DNA of 64,000 nucleotides, taken from AC-32 sp963821495. Lineage in GTDB: Bacteria; Actinomycetota; Thermoleophilia; Gaiellales; Gaiellaceae. Below the pieces are notes generated by a model. That model had not been told where the DNA came from. It made no database searches and worked only from the letters and a program-made list of their open reading frames with translations. How positions within the stretch are numbered: the stretch's first letter is position 1; each line of letters opens with the position of its first letter. Shown here in pieces: positions 50,206-60,210 of this stretch. The stretch covers positions 1 to 64,000 of the forward strand of contig CAWGEA010000004.1 of the NCBI GenBank assembly GCA_963821495.1, given 5' to 3'. The translations under genes were made by a program, and so were the position numbers.

Positions 50206-52296
50206 GTGGCGGTCGACGTCTCCGTACCACGCTCTGCTGCGGTCTCTCGCGCGGCCACGGTTCCCGCACGCCTGCTGCTCTCCGGGATCGTGGCCGCGAG
50301 CTTCCTGCTGCGCTTCGTCGCGGCTCTCTGGCACACGACGCCGCTCTACTTCCCGGACGAGTACATCTACTCCGGGATCGCGCGCTCGCTGGCCGAGAGT
50401 GGCCGGCCGCTGATCCGCGGCTCCTCGGCGCACTTCCCGGCGATGCTCGAGCCGCTGCTCGCGGCGCCGTTCTGGCTGACGCACGACCCCGCGCTCGCCT
50501 ACCGCCTGACGCAGGCGGAGAACGCCCTCGCGATGTCGCTCGCCGCGATCCCGATGTACCTGCTCGTGCGGCGGCTCGGCGGCGGCTCCTGGCCGGCGCT
50601 CGCCGCGGCGGCGCTGACCGTCGCCTCGCCCGATCTCTTCTTCGCGTCCTTCGTGCTCGCGGACGCGATCGCGTACCCGCTCGTGCTCGGCGCGGTCTAC
50701 CTCGGCGTCCGCGCGCTCGCCGAGCCGACGCGCCGGTTGCAGCTCGGCTTCGCGGCGTTGGCGGTGCTCGCGACCTTTGCCCGCATCCAGTACGTCTTCC
50801 TGCCGCTCGTCTTCGTCGCCGCGGCGCTCGTCGTCGAGCGCGGCTCGGTGCGCGCCACGTGGAAGCGCTTCCGGCTCTCGCTGCTGCTCTACGCGGCGCC
50901 GCTCGCGCTCGCCGCGACGCTCGGGCCCAAACGGCTGCTCGGCTACTACTCGGGCGTCGCCGACCTGCACGTGAAGCCGGGCGAGATCGCGCACTGGCTC
51001 GGAACCGACGCGATGCTGCTCGCCTACGCCGCCTCGTTCGCGCTGGTGCCCGGTGCGATCGTCGGGTTGGCCTACGCGCTCACGCGGCCGCGCTCGCGCG
51101 AGGAGTGCGGGCTCGCGGCGCTGACCGTGGGCCTGCTGCTCGGGCTCTTCGCCGAGGCCGCGCTCTACGCCACGAACGGCTCCGGCCGCTTTCAGGAGCG
51201 GTACCTGATGGTGCTGCTGCCTCTCGCCTTCCCGGCCTTCTGGCTCTGGCTGAGCCGCGGCCGTCCCGCGAAGCACGCGGTCGCGCTCGTCGCCATCGGC
51301 CTGATCGCGCTTTCGGCGCGCGTGCCGCTGTCCGGCTACACCGTCGGCGACTCCAAGCAGGACTCTCCCTTCCTGATGGGCGTCTTCCGGCTGGAGAAGG
51401 CGGTCGGCGTCGGCGACGGCTCGCTCGCGATCGCGCTCGCCGCGGCTGCGCTCGCATGCCTCGCCGTGGGAGCGGCCCTCCGCAACCGCATTGCCTGGGT
51501 GGCCGTCGGTGCGACGCTCGTCGCGTCGTGCGCCGTCTCCGTCGGGGCGATCTCGTTCGACCACCGCGTGGCCGACAACGTGCGCTCGACCTTCCTGCCG
51601 CCCGACGCGAGCTGGGTCGACCACGCGCGCGTCGGCAACGCGACCCTGATCCAGACTCCCGCAACCCCGCACGCGCGTGCGCACGAGCAGCTCTTCTGGA
51701 ACCGCTCTCTGACGCGGCTCGCCTTCCTCGACCAGGCCTCGCCGATCGACGCGTTCGGCCACCCGCACGTGACCGTGGGCGACGACGGGAGGCTGCTGCT
51801 TCGCGGCAGGACGATGCGCGGCCCGCTCGCGATCTCGAACTTCGCCGTGCGGGCGCGCCTGACCGGCGCGGTCGTGGTCGCCCGCGGCGCCGACTACGAG
51901 CTCTGGCGCCCGCAGGGCACGCCGCGGCTGGCGCTCTTCGTCGGCGGCCTCTACCACGACGGCTGGCTTGCGCCGGCCGGCCACCTGACCCTCTGGCCGG
52001 CGCGCGACGGCCGCGTGCAGGGAACGCTGCGGCTGCCGCTCTCGCTCCCCGCCGGGACGAAGCGGACGGTGCTGCACCTCGAAGGCCCGGGCATCGACCG
52101 GCGCGTCGCCGTCTCGCCGGGTCAGAGCCGCGTCGTGACCGTGAAGGTCGACTACCGCGGCCCGTGGACGCTCAGCTTCCACTCGAGCCGCATCGGCTAT
52201 CTGCAGCCGGACGACACGCCGGTCAGCGTGCGGTCGGCGACCCCCACGTTCGACGGTCGCTACCGCGGCAGCGCGCCCGCTACGTCGGCTGCATGA
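50206..52296 (+). CDS. GT-C-fold glycosyltransferase (GT39/ArnT-like)
   Basis: A 696-residue integral membrane protein with about 11 helices and a soluble C-terminal region. LYFPDEYIYSGIARSLAESG contains the Asp-Glu pair at the first external loop that marks GT-C transferases using polyprenyl-phosphate sugars. No standard PMT motif follows, so the subfamily is uncertain. The C-terminal 170 residues (HDGWLAPAGHLTLWPARDG and beyond) look beta-rich. GTG 50206 follows GATAGC by six bases. It is divergent from the membrane phosphotransferase and overlaps the VOC gene end by 17 bases. Confidence 0.8.
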   Translation: MAVDVSVPRSAAVSRAATVPARLLLSGIVAASFLLRFVAALWHTTPLYFPDEYIYSGIARSLAESGRPLIRGSSAHFPAMLEPLLAAPFWLTHDPALAYRLTQAENALAMSLAAIPMYLLVRRLGGGSWPALAAAALTVASPDLFFASFVLADAIAYPLVLGAVYLGVRALAEPTRRLQLGFAALAVLATFARIQYVFLPLVFVAAALVVERGSVRATWKRFRLSLLLYAAPLALAATLGPKRLLGYYSGVADLHVKPGEIAHWLGTDAMLLAYAASFALVPGAIVGLAYALTRPRSREECGLAALTVGLLLGLFAEAALYATNGSGRFQERYLMVLLPLAFPAFWLWLSRGRPAKHAVALVAIGLIALSARVPLSGYTVGDSKQDSPFLMGVFRLEKAVGVGDGSLAIALAAAALACLAVGAALRNRIAWVAVGATLVASCAVSVGAISFDHRVADNVRSTFLPPDASWVDHARVGNATLIQTPATPHARAHEQLFWNRSLTRLAFLDQASPIDAFGHPHVTVGDDGRLLLRGRTMRGPLAISNFAVRARLTGAVVVARGADYELWRPQGTPRLALFVGGLYHDGWLAPAGHLTLWPARDGRVQGTLRLPLSLPAGTKRTVLHLEGPGIDRRVAVSPGQSRVVTVKVDYRGPWTLSFHSSRIGYLQPDDTPVSVRSATPTFDGRYRGSAPATSAA

Positions 52297-52693
52297 ACAT
52301 CCAGCGGTGGCCCTCGAGGTCCGCCGCGGAGTAGAGCCGGCCGAACGGCAGATCTTCCGGCTCGCGCAGGATCTCGGCGCCCGCGCCACGCGCGCGCTCG
52401 TAGTGCCCGGCCAGATCCGCGACGTCGACGTGCACGCCGTCGATCACCCACGGCGTCGCCAGCCAGCGCGCGGCCTGCTCGCACTCCTGCGCATGCCGTT
52501 TCGGGCTGCGGTAGTCGGGGCCGGGCCAGCCGAGGAACACCGTCGCGCCGTCGAGCGAGAGCTCCGCGTGGGTCACCCGGCCCTCGTCGTCGCTGAAGCG
52601 CTCGCCTGACTCGCGGAAGCCGAACGCCTCGGAGAGCCACTCGATCGCCGCCCCGACGTCCTCGTACGAGAGCATCGGGATGGCCCGCGCCAC
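52280..52693 (-). CDS. VOC-superfamily protein
   Basis: A 137-residue VOC protein with PMLSYEDVGAAIEWLSEAFGF opening and DLEGHRWMFMQP closing the fold. The Arg-Glu-Asp pattern (GRLYSAADLEGHRW) is typical of the glyoxalase/bleomycin-resistance-like group. GTG 52693 lies two bases after the sigma-factor stop, so it is on the same transcript as the main sigma factor gene, an unusual neighbour. Function unknown. Confidence 0.88.
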   Translation of the reverse strand: MARAIPMLSYEDVGAAIEWLSEAFGFRESGERFSDDEGRVTHAELSLDGATVFLGWPGPDYRSPKRHAQECEQAARWLATPWVIDGVHVDVADLAGHYERARGAGAEILREPEDLPFGRLYSAADLEGHRWMFMQPT

Positions 52694-52695
52694 GG

Positions 52696-53790
<1,095 letters not shown>

Positions 53791-53922
53791 TTGACCTCCC
53801 CGGCTTGTCAGCGGCTGCCTGCGACTACCTAGAAACGACAAGAGCCGGTCTCTCCCATCCGCCGGCTCACCCTCTTGCGAACCGGATGTTACACGCGAAA
53901 TCGCAAAATCGAAACAATTTCG

Positions 53923-54810
53923 TTACATGAGGGACACGGCCCCGGTGACGTCTCCATGGCGGTTCGGCACACCGACCTGGGCGAACTCGGGGAGCTCCGT
54001 GCCGAGCGCGGTCGCAAAGGCCGCCAGCGCCGGCCGGAGCGCGCGCGAGTTGCCGTCCGCGACCTTGAGCGCGACGCCCGTTCCGTCGGGGAGGATCGCG
54101 CAGAGCAGACCCTCCGCCCCACCCTTCGCGACCATGCCCGGTTGGGCCCGCATCAGCTCGGTGTCCGTGGCGCCGTCGCCGCCGACGAGCTCGGGATGCG
54201 CGCACATGGCGACGGCGATCCTCGCGCCGCCGTCGAGCCGCTCGAGGCGCGCGAAGGCGAGCGCCGCCCGTTCCAACGGGATCGCGAAGGCGACGACCCC
54301 GCAGCCGTCGATCCCGGTCCGAACCTCGTTCGGCTCCAGGTCGGCCGCGGCCGCGACCTCCTCCAGCAGCAGCGTCTGCAGGGGGTGCTCCGGGCGGCGG
54401 TAGCCCTCGATGGGCCAGCCGTGAGCCCGGCAGGTGGCGAGCATCCCCGCGTGCTTCCCCGAGCAGTTGTCGAAGATCGGGTCCGGCGGCCGCCCCTCCT
54501 GCAGGCCGCAGTCGAGCTCCTCCTCGCTCCCGCCCGTCGCCGCCAGGAGCTTGCGGACCGCCTCGACGTGGAGCGGCGTCCCGAAATGCGAGGCCGAGGC
54601 GATCGCGAGCTCCTCGGTGCCGAGCTCCGGGTAGGCGCGCGCGACGGGCAGGGCCTGAAGTGGCTTCGCCGAGGAGCGCAGCGAGGCGACGAGCGACGGG
54701 TCGCCGGCCGACGCGACGAGCTCACGGTCGCGCACCGCGACCGCGTGGACCTCGTGGACGCACTCGAGGAACCCCCCGCGCCGCACGGCTACCCTGAGCG
54801 GCTCAGCCAT
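53923..54810 (-). CDS. Asparaginase II (Rhizobium AnsA type)
   Basis: A 295-residue asparaginase of the type known from Rhizobium etli, unrelated to the E. coli enzymes. Characteristic parts are RSSAKPLQALPVA with the conserved Ser-Ser-Ala-Lys, DNCSGKHAGMLATC and GIDGCGVVAFAIPL. It hydrolyses L-asparagine to aspartate and ammonia. Leaderless promoter TACCCT lies seven bases upstream. It is divergent from the Fpg/Nei gene with only 14 bases between the start codons. Confidence 0.88.
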   Translation of the reverse strand: MAEPLRVAVRRGGFLECVHEVHAVAVRDRELVASAGDPSLVASLRSSAKPLQALPVARAYPELGTEELAIASASHFGTPLHVEAVRKLLAATGGSEEELDCGLQEGRPPDPIFDNCSGKHAGMLATCRAHGWPIEGYRRPEHPLQTLLLEEVAAAADLEPNEVRTGIDGCGVVAFAIPLERAALAFARLERLDGGARIAVAMCAHPELVGGDGATDTELMRAQPGMVAKGGAEGLLCAILPDGTGVALKVADGNSRALRPALAAFATALGTELPEFAQVGVPNRHGDVTGAVSLM

Positions 54811-54817
54811 GGCCGGG

Positions 54818-54823
54818 AGGGTA
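54818..54823 (-). promoter_or_regulatory. -10 element TACCCT, leaderless start
   Basis: On the minus strand TACCCT lies seven bases before ATG 54810. It also overlaps the ribosome site of the divergent glycosylase gene. Confidence 0.5.
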
Positions 54824-54824
54824 G

Positions 54825-55652
54825 ATGCCTGAGTTGCCGGAGGTCGAAGCGTGGCGCCGCGCGCTGAACGACCCGGTCAGCGCGTTCCCGGTCGAGAAGG
54901 CCGGCCCCGCGCACATCGCGACGCTGAAGACCTTCGACCCGCCGCTCTCCACTCTCGAGGGGCGCCGCCTGGCCGGGGCCGAGCGGCGTGCCAAGCGGCT
55001 GCTCTTCCCGACCGCCGACGGTGAGCTCGTGCTGCTGATCCACCTGATGTCCGCCGGCCGCGTGCGCTACCTGCGCGCCGGCGAGAAGGGACCGAAGACG
55101 CCGGCCTTCCGGCTTGCATTCGAGGGCGGCGGGCAGCTCGTGCTCACCGAGGGCGGCCCGAAGAAGCGCGCGGGCGTCTGGCTGCTGACCCCCGAGGCGG
55201 CCGAGGCCGAGCTCGAGCACCTCGGCCCGGAGGCCCTCGGCCTCGGCGCCGACCGGCTCGGCGCGATCCTGGCCGAGCAGCCCCGGCGGCTGCACTCGCT
55301 CCTGCGCGACCAGCGCGTGATCGCCGGGATCGGCCGCGCGTGGGCGAACGAGATCCTCCACACGGCGCAGCTCTCGCCATTCGCGCCCGCCCAGGGCCTG
55401 TCTGCGGAGCAGGTGAAGACGCTCGCGGACGCGATCGACTCGGAGCTCGAGCGCGGCCTCGAGCTACGCGAGCGCGGCGCCAAGGACGCGAGCGTCTACC
55501 GCGTCCACAACAAGCTCCACGAGCCCTGCCACGTCTGCGGCACGCCCATCGAGCGCGTCGACTTCGAGGAGCACACGATCTTCTACTGTCCGCAGTGTCA
55601 GACCGGCGGCCGGCTGCTCAAGGACCGGCGCCTGTCCCGCCTGCTCCGTTGA
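54825..55652 (+). CDS. Fpg/Nei-family DNA glycosylase
   Basis: A 275-residue base-excision repair enzyme. The N-terminal Pro2-Glu3 (MPELPEVE) forms the Schiff base with damaged DNA. AKRLLF supplies the Lys of the active site. LRDQRVIAGIGRAWANEILH is the helix-two-turn-helix. A C-terminal zinc finger has Cys-x2-Cys and Cys-x2-Cys (CHVCG, YCPQCQTGG). The N-terminal PELPEVE suits Fpg (MutM) and some Nei enzymes equally, so the exact base preference is not assigned. GGAGGGTAG precedes ATG 54825. Confidence 0.92.
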   Translation: MPELPEVEAWRRALNDPVSAFPVEKAGPAHIATLKTFDPPLSTLEGRRLAGAERRAKRLLFPTADGELVLLIHLMSAGRVRYLRAGEKGPKTPAFRLAFEGGGQLVLTEGGPKKRAGVWLLTPEAAEAELEHLGPEALGLGADRLGAILAEQPRRLHSLLRDQRVIAGIGRAWANEILHTAQLSPFAPAQGLSAEQVKTLADAIDSELERGLELRERGAKDASVYRVHNKLHEPCHVCGTPIERVDFEEHTIFYCPQCQTGGRLLKDRRLSRLLR

Positions 55653-55678
55653 CCGGTCGGGCCAGAACAGGAGAGACC

Positions 55679-56092
55679 ATGGAGATCACGAGGAACGGCA
55701 ACGACACCAATCCGGGTCCCGGCGACTGGTTCACCGGCGGGGTCTACATCGACGCGGTCGCGGCGCCGTCGGGCTCGTCGCGTCTGAGCGCGAGCAGCGT
55801 CCACTTCACGCCCGGGGCACGAACGGCGTGGCACACGCACCCGAACGGCCAGACCATCTACGTGACCGAGGGCATCGGCCTCGCACAACGGCGCGGCGGG
55901 CCGATCGAGGTGATCCGCCCCGGCGACCGAGTGTTCTTCGAGCCGGGCGAGGATCACTGGCACGGCGCGGCGTCGACCCGCTTCATGACCCACCTCTCGA
56001 TCGTCGAGGTCGACGACGACGGCCACCCGGCGACGTGGGGTGATCACGTCACCGACGAGGAGTACGGAGCCGCGCCCGGGATCGGCGACTGA
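55679..56092 (+). CDS. Cupin-domain protein
   Basis: A 137-residue single cupin. The metal-site motifs are HFTPGARTAWHTHPNGQTIYV, with two His, a Gln and a later residue, and PGDRVFFEPGEDHWHGA with the last His. It resembles small carboxymuconolactone- or quercetinase-like cupins, but those functions are not shown. AACAGGAGAG precedes ATG 55679. It starts 27 bases after the glycosylase and precedes the alcohol dehydrogenase by three bases, so the three may be one transcript. Confidence 0.9.
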   Translation: MEITRNGNDTNPGPGDWFTGGVYIDAVAAPSGSSRLSASSVHFTPGARTAWHTHPNGQTIYVTEGIGLAQRRGGPIEVIRPGDRVFFEPGEDHWHGAASTRFMTHLSIVEVDDDGHPATWGDHVTDEEYGAAPGIGD

Positions 56093-56095
56093 GCG

Positions 56096-57131
56096 ATGCG
56101 TGCCACGGTCTTGCACGGCGCCGGAGACGTTCGCATCGAGGACGTTCCCGACCCGAGCGTGACCGAGTCGACCGACGCCCTCGTCGCCGTGAGTCGCGCC
56201 GCCGTCTGCGGCAGCGATCTCTGGCCCTACAAGACGATGGAGCCGGGCGAGCCGCCTCGCCGCATGGGACACGAGGCGATCGGCGTCGTCGAGGCGGTCG
56301 GTGCCGACGTCCGCACCATCGGCGTCGGCGATCTCGTCGTGATGCCGTTCGCGTACTCCGACGGCACCTGCGTCTTCTGCCGCGAAGGGCTGCACACGTC
56401 GTGCATCCACGGAGGGTTCTTCGGCACGGCCGAGGTCCCAGGAGCTCAGGCCGAGGCGGTGCGCGTGCCCCAGGCCGACGGAACGCTCGTCGTCCTGCCG
56501 GCCGGGAACGACGACGCGCTGCTGGCGTCGCTGCTCACGCTCTCCGACGTGATGGGCACGGGTCAGCATGCCGCCGTCGCCGCCGGGGTCGGCCCCGGCA
56601 AGACGGTGGCCGTCGTAGGTGACGGCGCCGTGGGCCTGTGTGCCGTGATCGCGGCGCGGCGCCTCGGTGCCGACGAGATCATCATCCTCGGCCGCCATCC
56701 CGACCGAATCGCGTTGGCCCGCGAGCTCGGCGCCACGGACGTCGTCGGCGAGCGAGGCGACGAGGCGGTGGAGCGCGTGCGCGAGCTCACCGACGGCCTC
56801 GGGGTCCAGTCCGTGATGGAGTGCGTCGGCCTCGAGCAGTCGATGCTGACGGCGCTCGGCATCGCCCGCTCCGGCGGCGCCGTCGGCCGCGTGGGCGTCC
56901 CCCAGAGCGAGACGATTCCTGCCGCGCGGCAGACGTTCTACGACAACATCACCATCCGGGGCGGCCCGGCCCCGGCGCGCGCCTACATCGAGGAGCTGCT
57001 GCCCGACGTGCTCGAAGGCCGGATCGAGCCCGGCCGGGTCTTCGACCGCGTCGGTCGGGATCGAGAAGGTGCCCGAGGGCTACCGCGCGATGAACGACCG
57101 CGAGGCGATCAAGGTCCTGATCGAGCTCTAG
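56096..57131 (+). pseudogene. Zinc-dependent alcohol dehydrogenase, frameshifted
   Basis: A medium-chain dehydrogenase of about 345 residues with catalytic-zinc ligands (VCGSDLWPY, GHEAIGVVE). The second zinc site is partly altered: DGTCVFCREGLHTSC keeps three Cys. The Rossmann motif is GDGAVGLCAVIAA. The reading frame breaks near 57045-57055; the proper C-terminus (VPEGYRAMNDREAIKVLIEL) follows in another frame and stops at 57131. One extra base explains it. Its stop overlaps the next gene's stop in CTAG. Substrate unknown. Confidence 0.82.
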
Positions 57132-57625
57132 AGGTCGCAGTCGCGCTGGTCGTGCTCGGCAGGTCCATCGTCCGCGGCGATCGCGATCAGTCGCTCGACC
57201 ACCTCGGCGAGCGGGCGACTGGCATCGAGCTCGTGCGTCGAGGTCTCTCTCAGCCTCGGCTCGACGGTCGAAAGGTGGAAGAGGACGAGGTCGCGCTCGG
57301 CGGCATCCTTGCCGTAGGGGTTCGTCTTCCGCGTGTCGATCCGGTCGAGGATGACCTCCGCCGGCGCGCTGAGGAGCACCACCGCGTCGAACCGATCGTA
57401 GAACTTCCCCTGGTTGGAGACGCAGCCCGACACGTAGAGCGCCCGACCGACGTCCCGGGCGAGCAGCTCCGACATCCGATCCTCGCGCCAGACCCACTCG
57501 TCGCCGCGCCATGTCTTCCAGCCCGGCTCGTCGGTGTCGACGACCTCGAAGCCGCGCGCCGCGAGCTCGTTCAGAGCGGTCGACTTCCCGGTTCCCGACA
57601 TGCCGGTGACCAAGACCCTCCGCAT
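57128..57625 (-). CDS. P-loop kinase-like ATPase
   Basis: A 165-residue nucleotide-binding protein. The Walker A motif GMSGTGKST (residues 8-16) and FDAVVLLSAPAEVILDRIDTR, with an Arg-rich lid, resemble the shikimate/adenylate-kinase type (AAA_18/CoaE-like). It phosphorylates a small molecule, or is a phosphotransfer ATPase, but the substrate is unknown. Its stop overlaps the alcohol dehydrogenase stop. Confidence 0.8.
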   Translation of the reverse strand: MRRVLVTGMSGTGKSTALNELAARGFEVVDTDEPGWKTWRGDEWVWREDRMSELLARDVGRALYVSGCVSNQGKFYDRFDAVVLLSAPAEVILDRIDTRKTNPYGKDAAERDLVLFHLSTVEPRLRETSTHELDASRPLAEVVERLIAIAADDGPAEHDQRDCDL

Positions 57626-57647
57626 CGCCGGTGGATCGCTCGGACGA

Positions 57648-58544
57648 CTACCGCGCCGACGGCGCGGCGACGCCGGTCAGCCAGTCGAGCACGACCGCCC
57701 ATTCCTCGTCGAGAAAATGTCCGCCGCCCTCGAGCAGCTCGAAGTGCCCGTTCGGGAGCCGTGAGGCGACGTACTCGCCGTGCGGGCGCGGGGTCAGGAC
57801 GTCGAGCTCGCCCTGCCAGACACGCGTCTCGACGGTCACGTCCTCGAGCTCGAAGCCCCACGGCTTGGCGAACGCGAGGTCGTCGTCCGCCCACCCGCGC
57901 GAGCCCTGACGCACGGCCTCCGTCCAGGACTCCCTCATGATCGCCCGCTGCTCGTGCTGCGATGCCCGCCGCCGATCGATCTCCGGGAGCTCCGTGAGCA
58001 CCTGCTCGATCACCGCGTCGGCGTCTTCCCGGATCCCGTCCACGTACGGCTGAAGGAAGGCCTCGATCGCCTGAGGGCCCTCGAGCGCCGCGTTGAACTC
58101 CTTCACGTTCAGGTCGGCAAGCCCCTCGTAGAAGTCGAAGTTCTCGGCGTCGGGCGGCGCCGGTGTGACGAGCGCGCCGACACGGATCACGCGGTCGCCG
58201 AGTAGGGCTCCACAGGCGAGCGCGTGCGGCGCGCCGCCCGAGCCGCCGACGACGGCGAAACGGCTCAGGCCGAGGGCGTCGGCGATCGCCGCGATGTCCG
58301 CCGGCGCGTCCGCAACCGAGCGCCCCGGGTGGGGGTCGGAGAGCCCGTAACCGGGCCGGTCGTACGCGATCCAGCGCACGCCGTGACGCTCGTAGAGCGT
58401 CGAGTCGGAGTGCCGCACGAAGCGGGTTCCCGGAGTGCCGTGCAAGGCGAACACCGGCAGGCCGTCCTCGGCGCCGCGCTCGAGGTAAGCGAGCTTGCGG
58501 CCGCCCGTGGTGGTCACCGTCCCTTCGCGCACGGGCCGGATCAT
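57648..58544 (-). CDS. Alpha/beta hydrolase
   Basis: A 298-residue alpha/beta-hydrolase. The oxyanion/substrate strand FALHGTPGTR, the nucleophile elbow GGSGGAPHAL with the Ser, the acid residue in GELDVLTPRPHG, and the His of the end motif GGGHFLDEEW give the catalytic triad. The acid residue is an Asp. It follows the alpha-hydroxyacid oxidase with an ATGA overlap, so the two are co-translated. Probably an esterase or similar hydrolase; substrate unknown. Confidence 0.9.
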   Translation of the reverse strand: MIRPVREGTVTTTGGRKLAYLERGAEDGLPVFALHGTPGTRFVRHSDSTLYERHGVRWIAYDRPGYGLSDPHPGRSVADAPADIAAIADALGLSRFAVVGGSGGAPHALACGALLGDRVIRVGALVTPAPPDAENFDFYEGLADLNVKEFNAALEGPQAIEAFLQPYVDGIREDADAVIEQVLTELPEIDRRRASQHEQRAIMRESWTEAVRQGSRGWADDDLAFAKPWGFELEDVTVETRVWQGELDVLTPRPHGEYVASRLPNGHFELLEGGGHFLDEEWAVVLDWLTGVAAPSAR

Positions 58545-59608
58545 AAGGACGCGCGCCGCACGTGAGCCCGCGTCACGTCGGCGGGCGACGGGCAGCCGAG
58601 CAGCTTCAGGCCGAGCTCGAGCTCGCGGCGCAGGAGCTCGAACACCCGCACCGCGCCCTCCTCGCCGCCGGCGGCGAGACCCCAGAGCATGGAGCGGCCC
58701 GAGAGGGTGGCCCGGGCGCCGAGCGCGAGTGCCTTGAGCACGTCGATCCCCCGCCGGACGCCACCGTCCAGCAGCACCTCGACCTGCTCGCCGACCGCCT
58801 CCACGACCTCCGGGAGCACGTCCAGCGTCGGCGACACGCCGTCGAGCTGGCGGCCGCCGTGATTTGAGACGACCACCGCGGCCGCGCCGTGCTCGGCGGC
58901 GAGCAGCGCATCCTCGGCCGTGAGGATGCCCTTCAACACGAGCGGGAGCGGGCAGACCGCCCGCAGCCACTCGAGGTCGCGCCAGGTGAGCGTGTCGTCG
59001 ACGACGGCGTGCAGCGCCGTGTGGAAGTCCTCGCGCCGCAGCGCCTGTGGCAAGTTCGGCAGCGGCAGGTCGTCCGGGAGCGCGAAGCCGGTGCGCACGT
59101 CGCGCTCGCGCCGGCCCGCGACAGGCAGGTCGACCGTCAGCATCAGGGCGGTGAACCCGGCCTCGACCGCGCCCTGCACGAGCTCCTCGGTGAAGCCGCG
59201 GTCGCGCGACCAGTAGAGCTGGAACCACTGCGGCGCGCCCGGCGCAGCCGCCGCGAGCTCGGCGGGGGTGACGCTGGAAAGCGTCGAGAGAGTCATGATC
59301 GAGCCGGCTGACGCGGCCGCGCGCGCCATCGGCAGCTCGGCCTCGGGTCCGGCCAGCCGTTGAAAGGCCGTGGGGGCGACGAGCACCGGCAGCGCCACCT
59401 CGGTGCCGAGCACGGTGGTCGCCGTCGAGACGCCGCTGATGTCGACGAGCACACGCGGCCGGAGCTCCCAGCGCGCAAAGGCCGCGCGGTTCTCGCGCAG
59501 CGTGTGCTCGTCGCCCGCGCCGCCGGCGAAGTAGCCGTAGGCGCCCGGGTCGAGCCGCTCGCGCGCGGCGGCCTCGAAGTCGTCGATGTTGACGAAACGG
59601 TCGCTCAC
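58541..59608 (-). CDS. FMN-dependent alpha-hydroxyacid oxidase (lactate/glycolate oxidase type)
   Basis: A 355-residue TIM-barrel flavoprotein. GAYGYFAGGAGDEHTLREN at the N-terminus, LMLTVDLPVAGRRERD and VVVSNHGGRQLDGVSP are FMN and substrate motifs; GRSMLWGLAAGGEEGAVRVF closes the barrel. The Arg-His pair of the active site is present. It oxidises L-lactate, glycolate or a longer 2-hydroxy acid using O2 or a quinone. It overlaps both neighbours by four bases, so the three genes on this strand (phosphotransfer protein, this oxidase, hydrolase) are translationally coupled. Confidence 0.92.
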   Translation of the reverse strand: MSDRFVNIDDFEAAARERLDPGAYGYFAGGAGDEHTLRENRAAFARWELRPRVLVDISGVSTATTVLGTEVALPVLVAPTAFQRLAGPEAELPMARAAASAGSIMTLSTLSSVTPAELAAAAPGAPQWFQLYWSRDRGFTEELVQGAVEAGFTALMLTVDLPVAGRRERDVRTGFALPDDLPLPNLPQALRREDFHTALHAVVDDTLTWRDLEWLRAVCPLPLVLKGILTAEDALLAAEHGAAAVVVSNHGGRQLDGVSPTLDVLPEVVEAVGEQVEVLLDGGVRRGIDVLKALALGARATLSGRSMLWGLAAGGEEGAVRVFELLRRELELGLKLLGCPSPADVTRAHVRRASL

Positions 59609-60186
59609 GCGAGGCGTACCCGCAGCGTCTCGCCGTCGACCTCGACGCTCCCGCCACGCGCGCGGACGACCCGCACCGCGACCGCGGCGCCGAGGTCGCG
59701 CAGGTCCTCGCCGAGCACGACGGGCGCCGAGGCCGCGGTCACAGGCGCGAGCGCCAGCTCCATTCCCTGCACCTCGCAGGAGACGTGCTCGAGCCCGCCG
59801 TGCCGCAGCAGGCAGCGCGCGAGCGCCGCGACGGCGCGTTCCACCGCCTCGGGGTCGGTCTCCAGTCCCGCGCCGTTGCCCGAGACCCCGACGCGCTCCT
59901 CGCCGAGCCGCGCCGCGGCCGCCTGCGCGAGCTCGAGCGTGTCGACGGCGCGCAGCGGCGGGTCGTATCGACCCGCGACCACGCGCGCCGCGACCGAGAG
60001 CTGGTCGATCAGCTCGGCGAGCTGCCCCGAGGCGGAGCCGATCATCCCGACGTAGCGCGCTGAGGTCTCGTCCAGCCCCTCGTCCCGTGCGAGCGTGTGC
60101 GCGAAGCCGTGCACGGTCGCGAGCGGCGTGCGCAGATCGTGGCACGCGAGCATCACTAGACGGGCGAAATCCTGGTCTTCGGCCAA
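59605..60186 (-). CDS. Histidine phosphotransfer-like protein (HisKA only)
   Basis: A 193-residue protein with the H-box of histidine kinases, ACHDLRTPLATVHGFAH (His16), and a dimerisation helix pair. The following region has no recognisable N, D or G box of a kinase ATP site. It lacks a sensor and membrane segment. It therefore looks like a stand-alone phosphorylated-His protein, as in Spo0B or ChpT, rather than an active kinase. TTG 60186 is the likely start. It overlaps the oxidase by four bases and diverges from FolE2 by 24 bases. Confidence 0.65.
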   Translation of the reverse strand: MAEDQDFARLVMLACHDLRTPLATVHGFAHTLARDEGLDETSARYVGMIGSASGQLAELIDQLSVAARVVAGRYDPPLRAVDTLELAQAAAARLGEERVGVSGNGAGLETDPEAVERAVAALARCLLRHGGLEHVSCEVQGMELALAPVTAASAPVVLGEDLRDLGAAVAVRVVRARGGSVEVDGETLRVRLA

Positions 60187-60197
60187 AGGTGCGTTGG

Positions 60198-60203
60198 TAG
60201 CGT
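60198..60203 (+). promoter_or_regulatory. -10 element TAGCGT, leaderless start
   Basis: TAGCGT ends seven bases before GTG 60211 of FolE2. It lies within the 24-base gap to the divergent phosphotransfer gene. Confidence 0.55.
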
Positions 60204-60210
60204 TTGGAGC

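Noticed and set aside
48019..52389. A very long open minus-strand frame running from 52389 through the glycosyltransferase gene
   Set aside because: Only the part from ATG 50151 to 48019 reads as protein. The upstream part lies antisense to the well-supported glycosyltransferase gene and is Arg- and Glu-rich, the usual shadow in GC-rich DNA.
53791..53841. N-terminal extension of the RpoD-like sigma factor from an upstream start at 53841
   Set aside because: The extra 17 residues are Arg-, Ser- and Gly-rich, and GGAGG sits right before GTG 53790.
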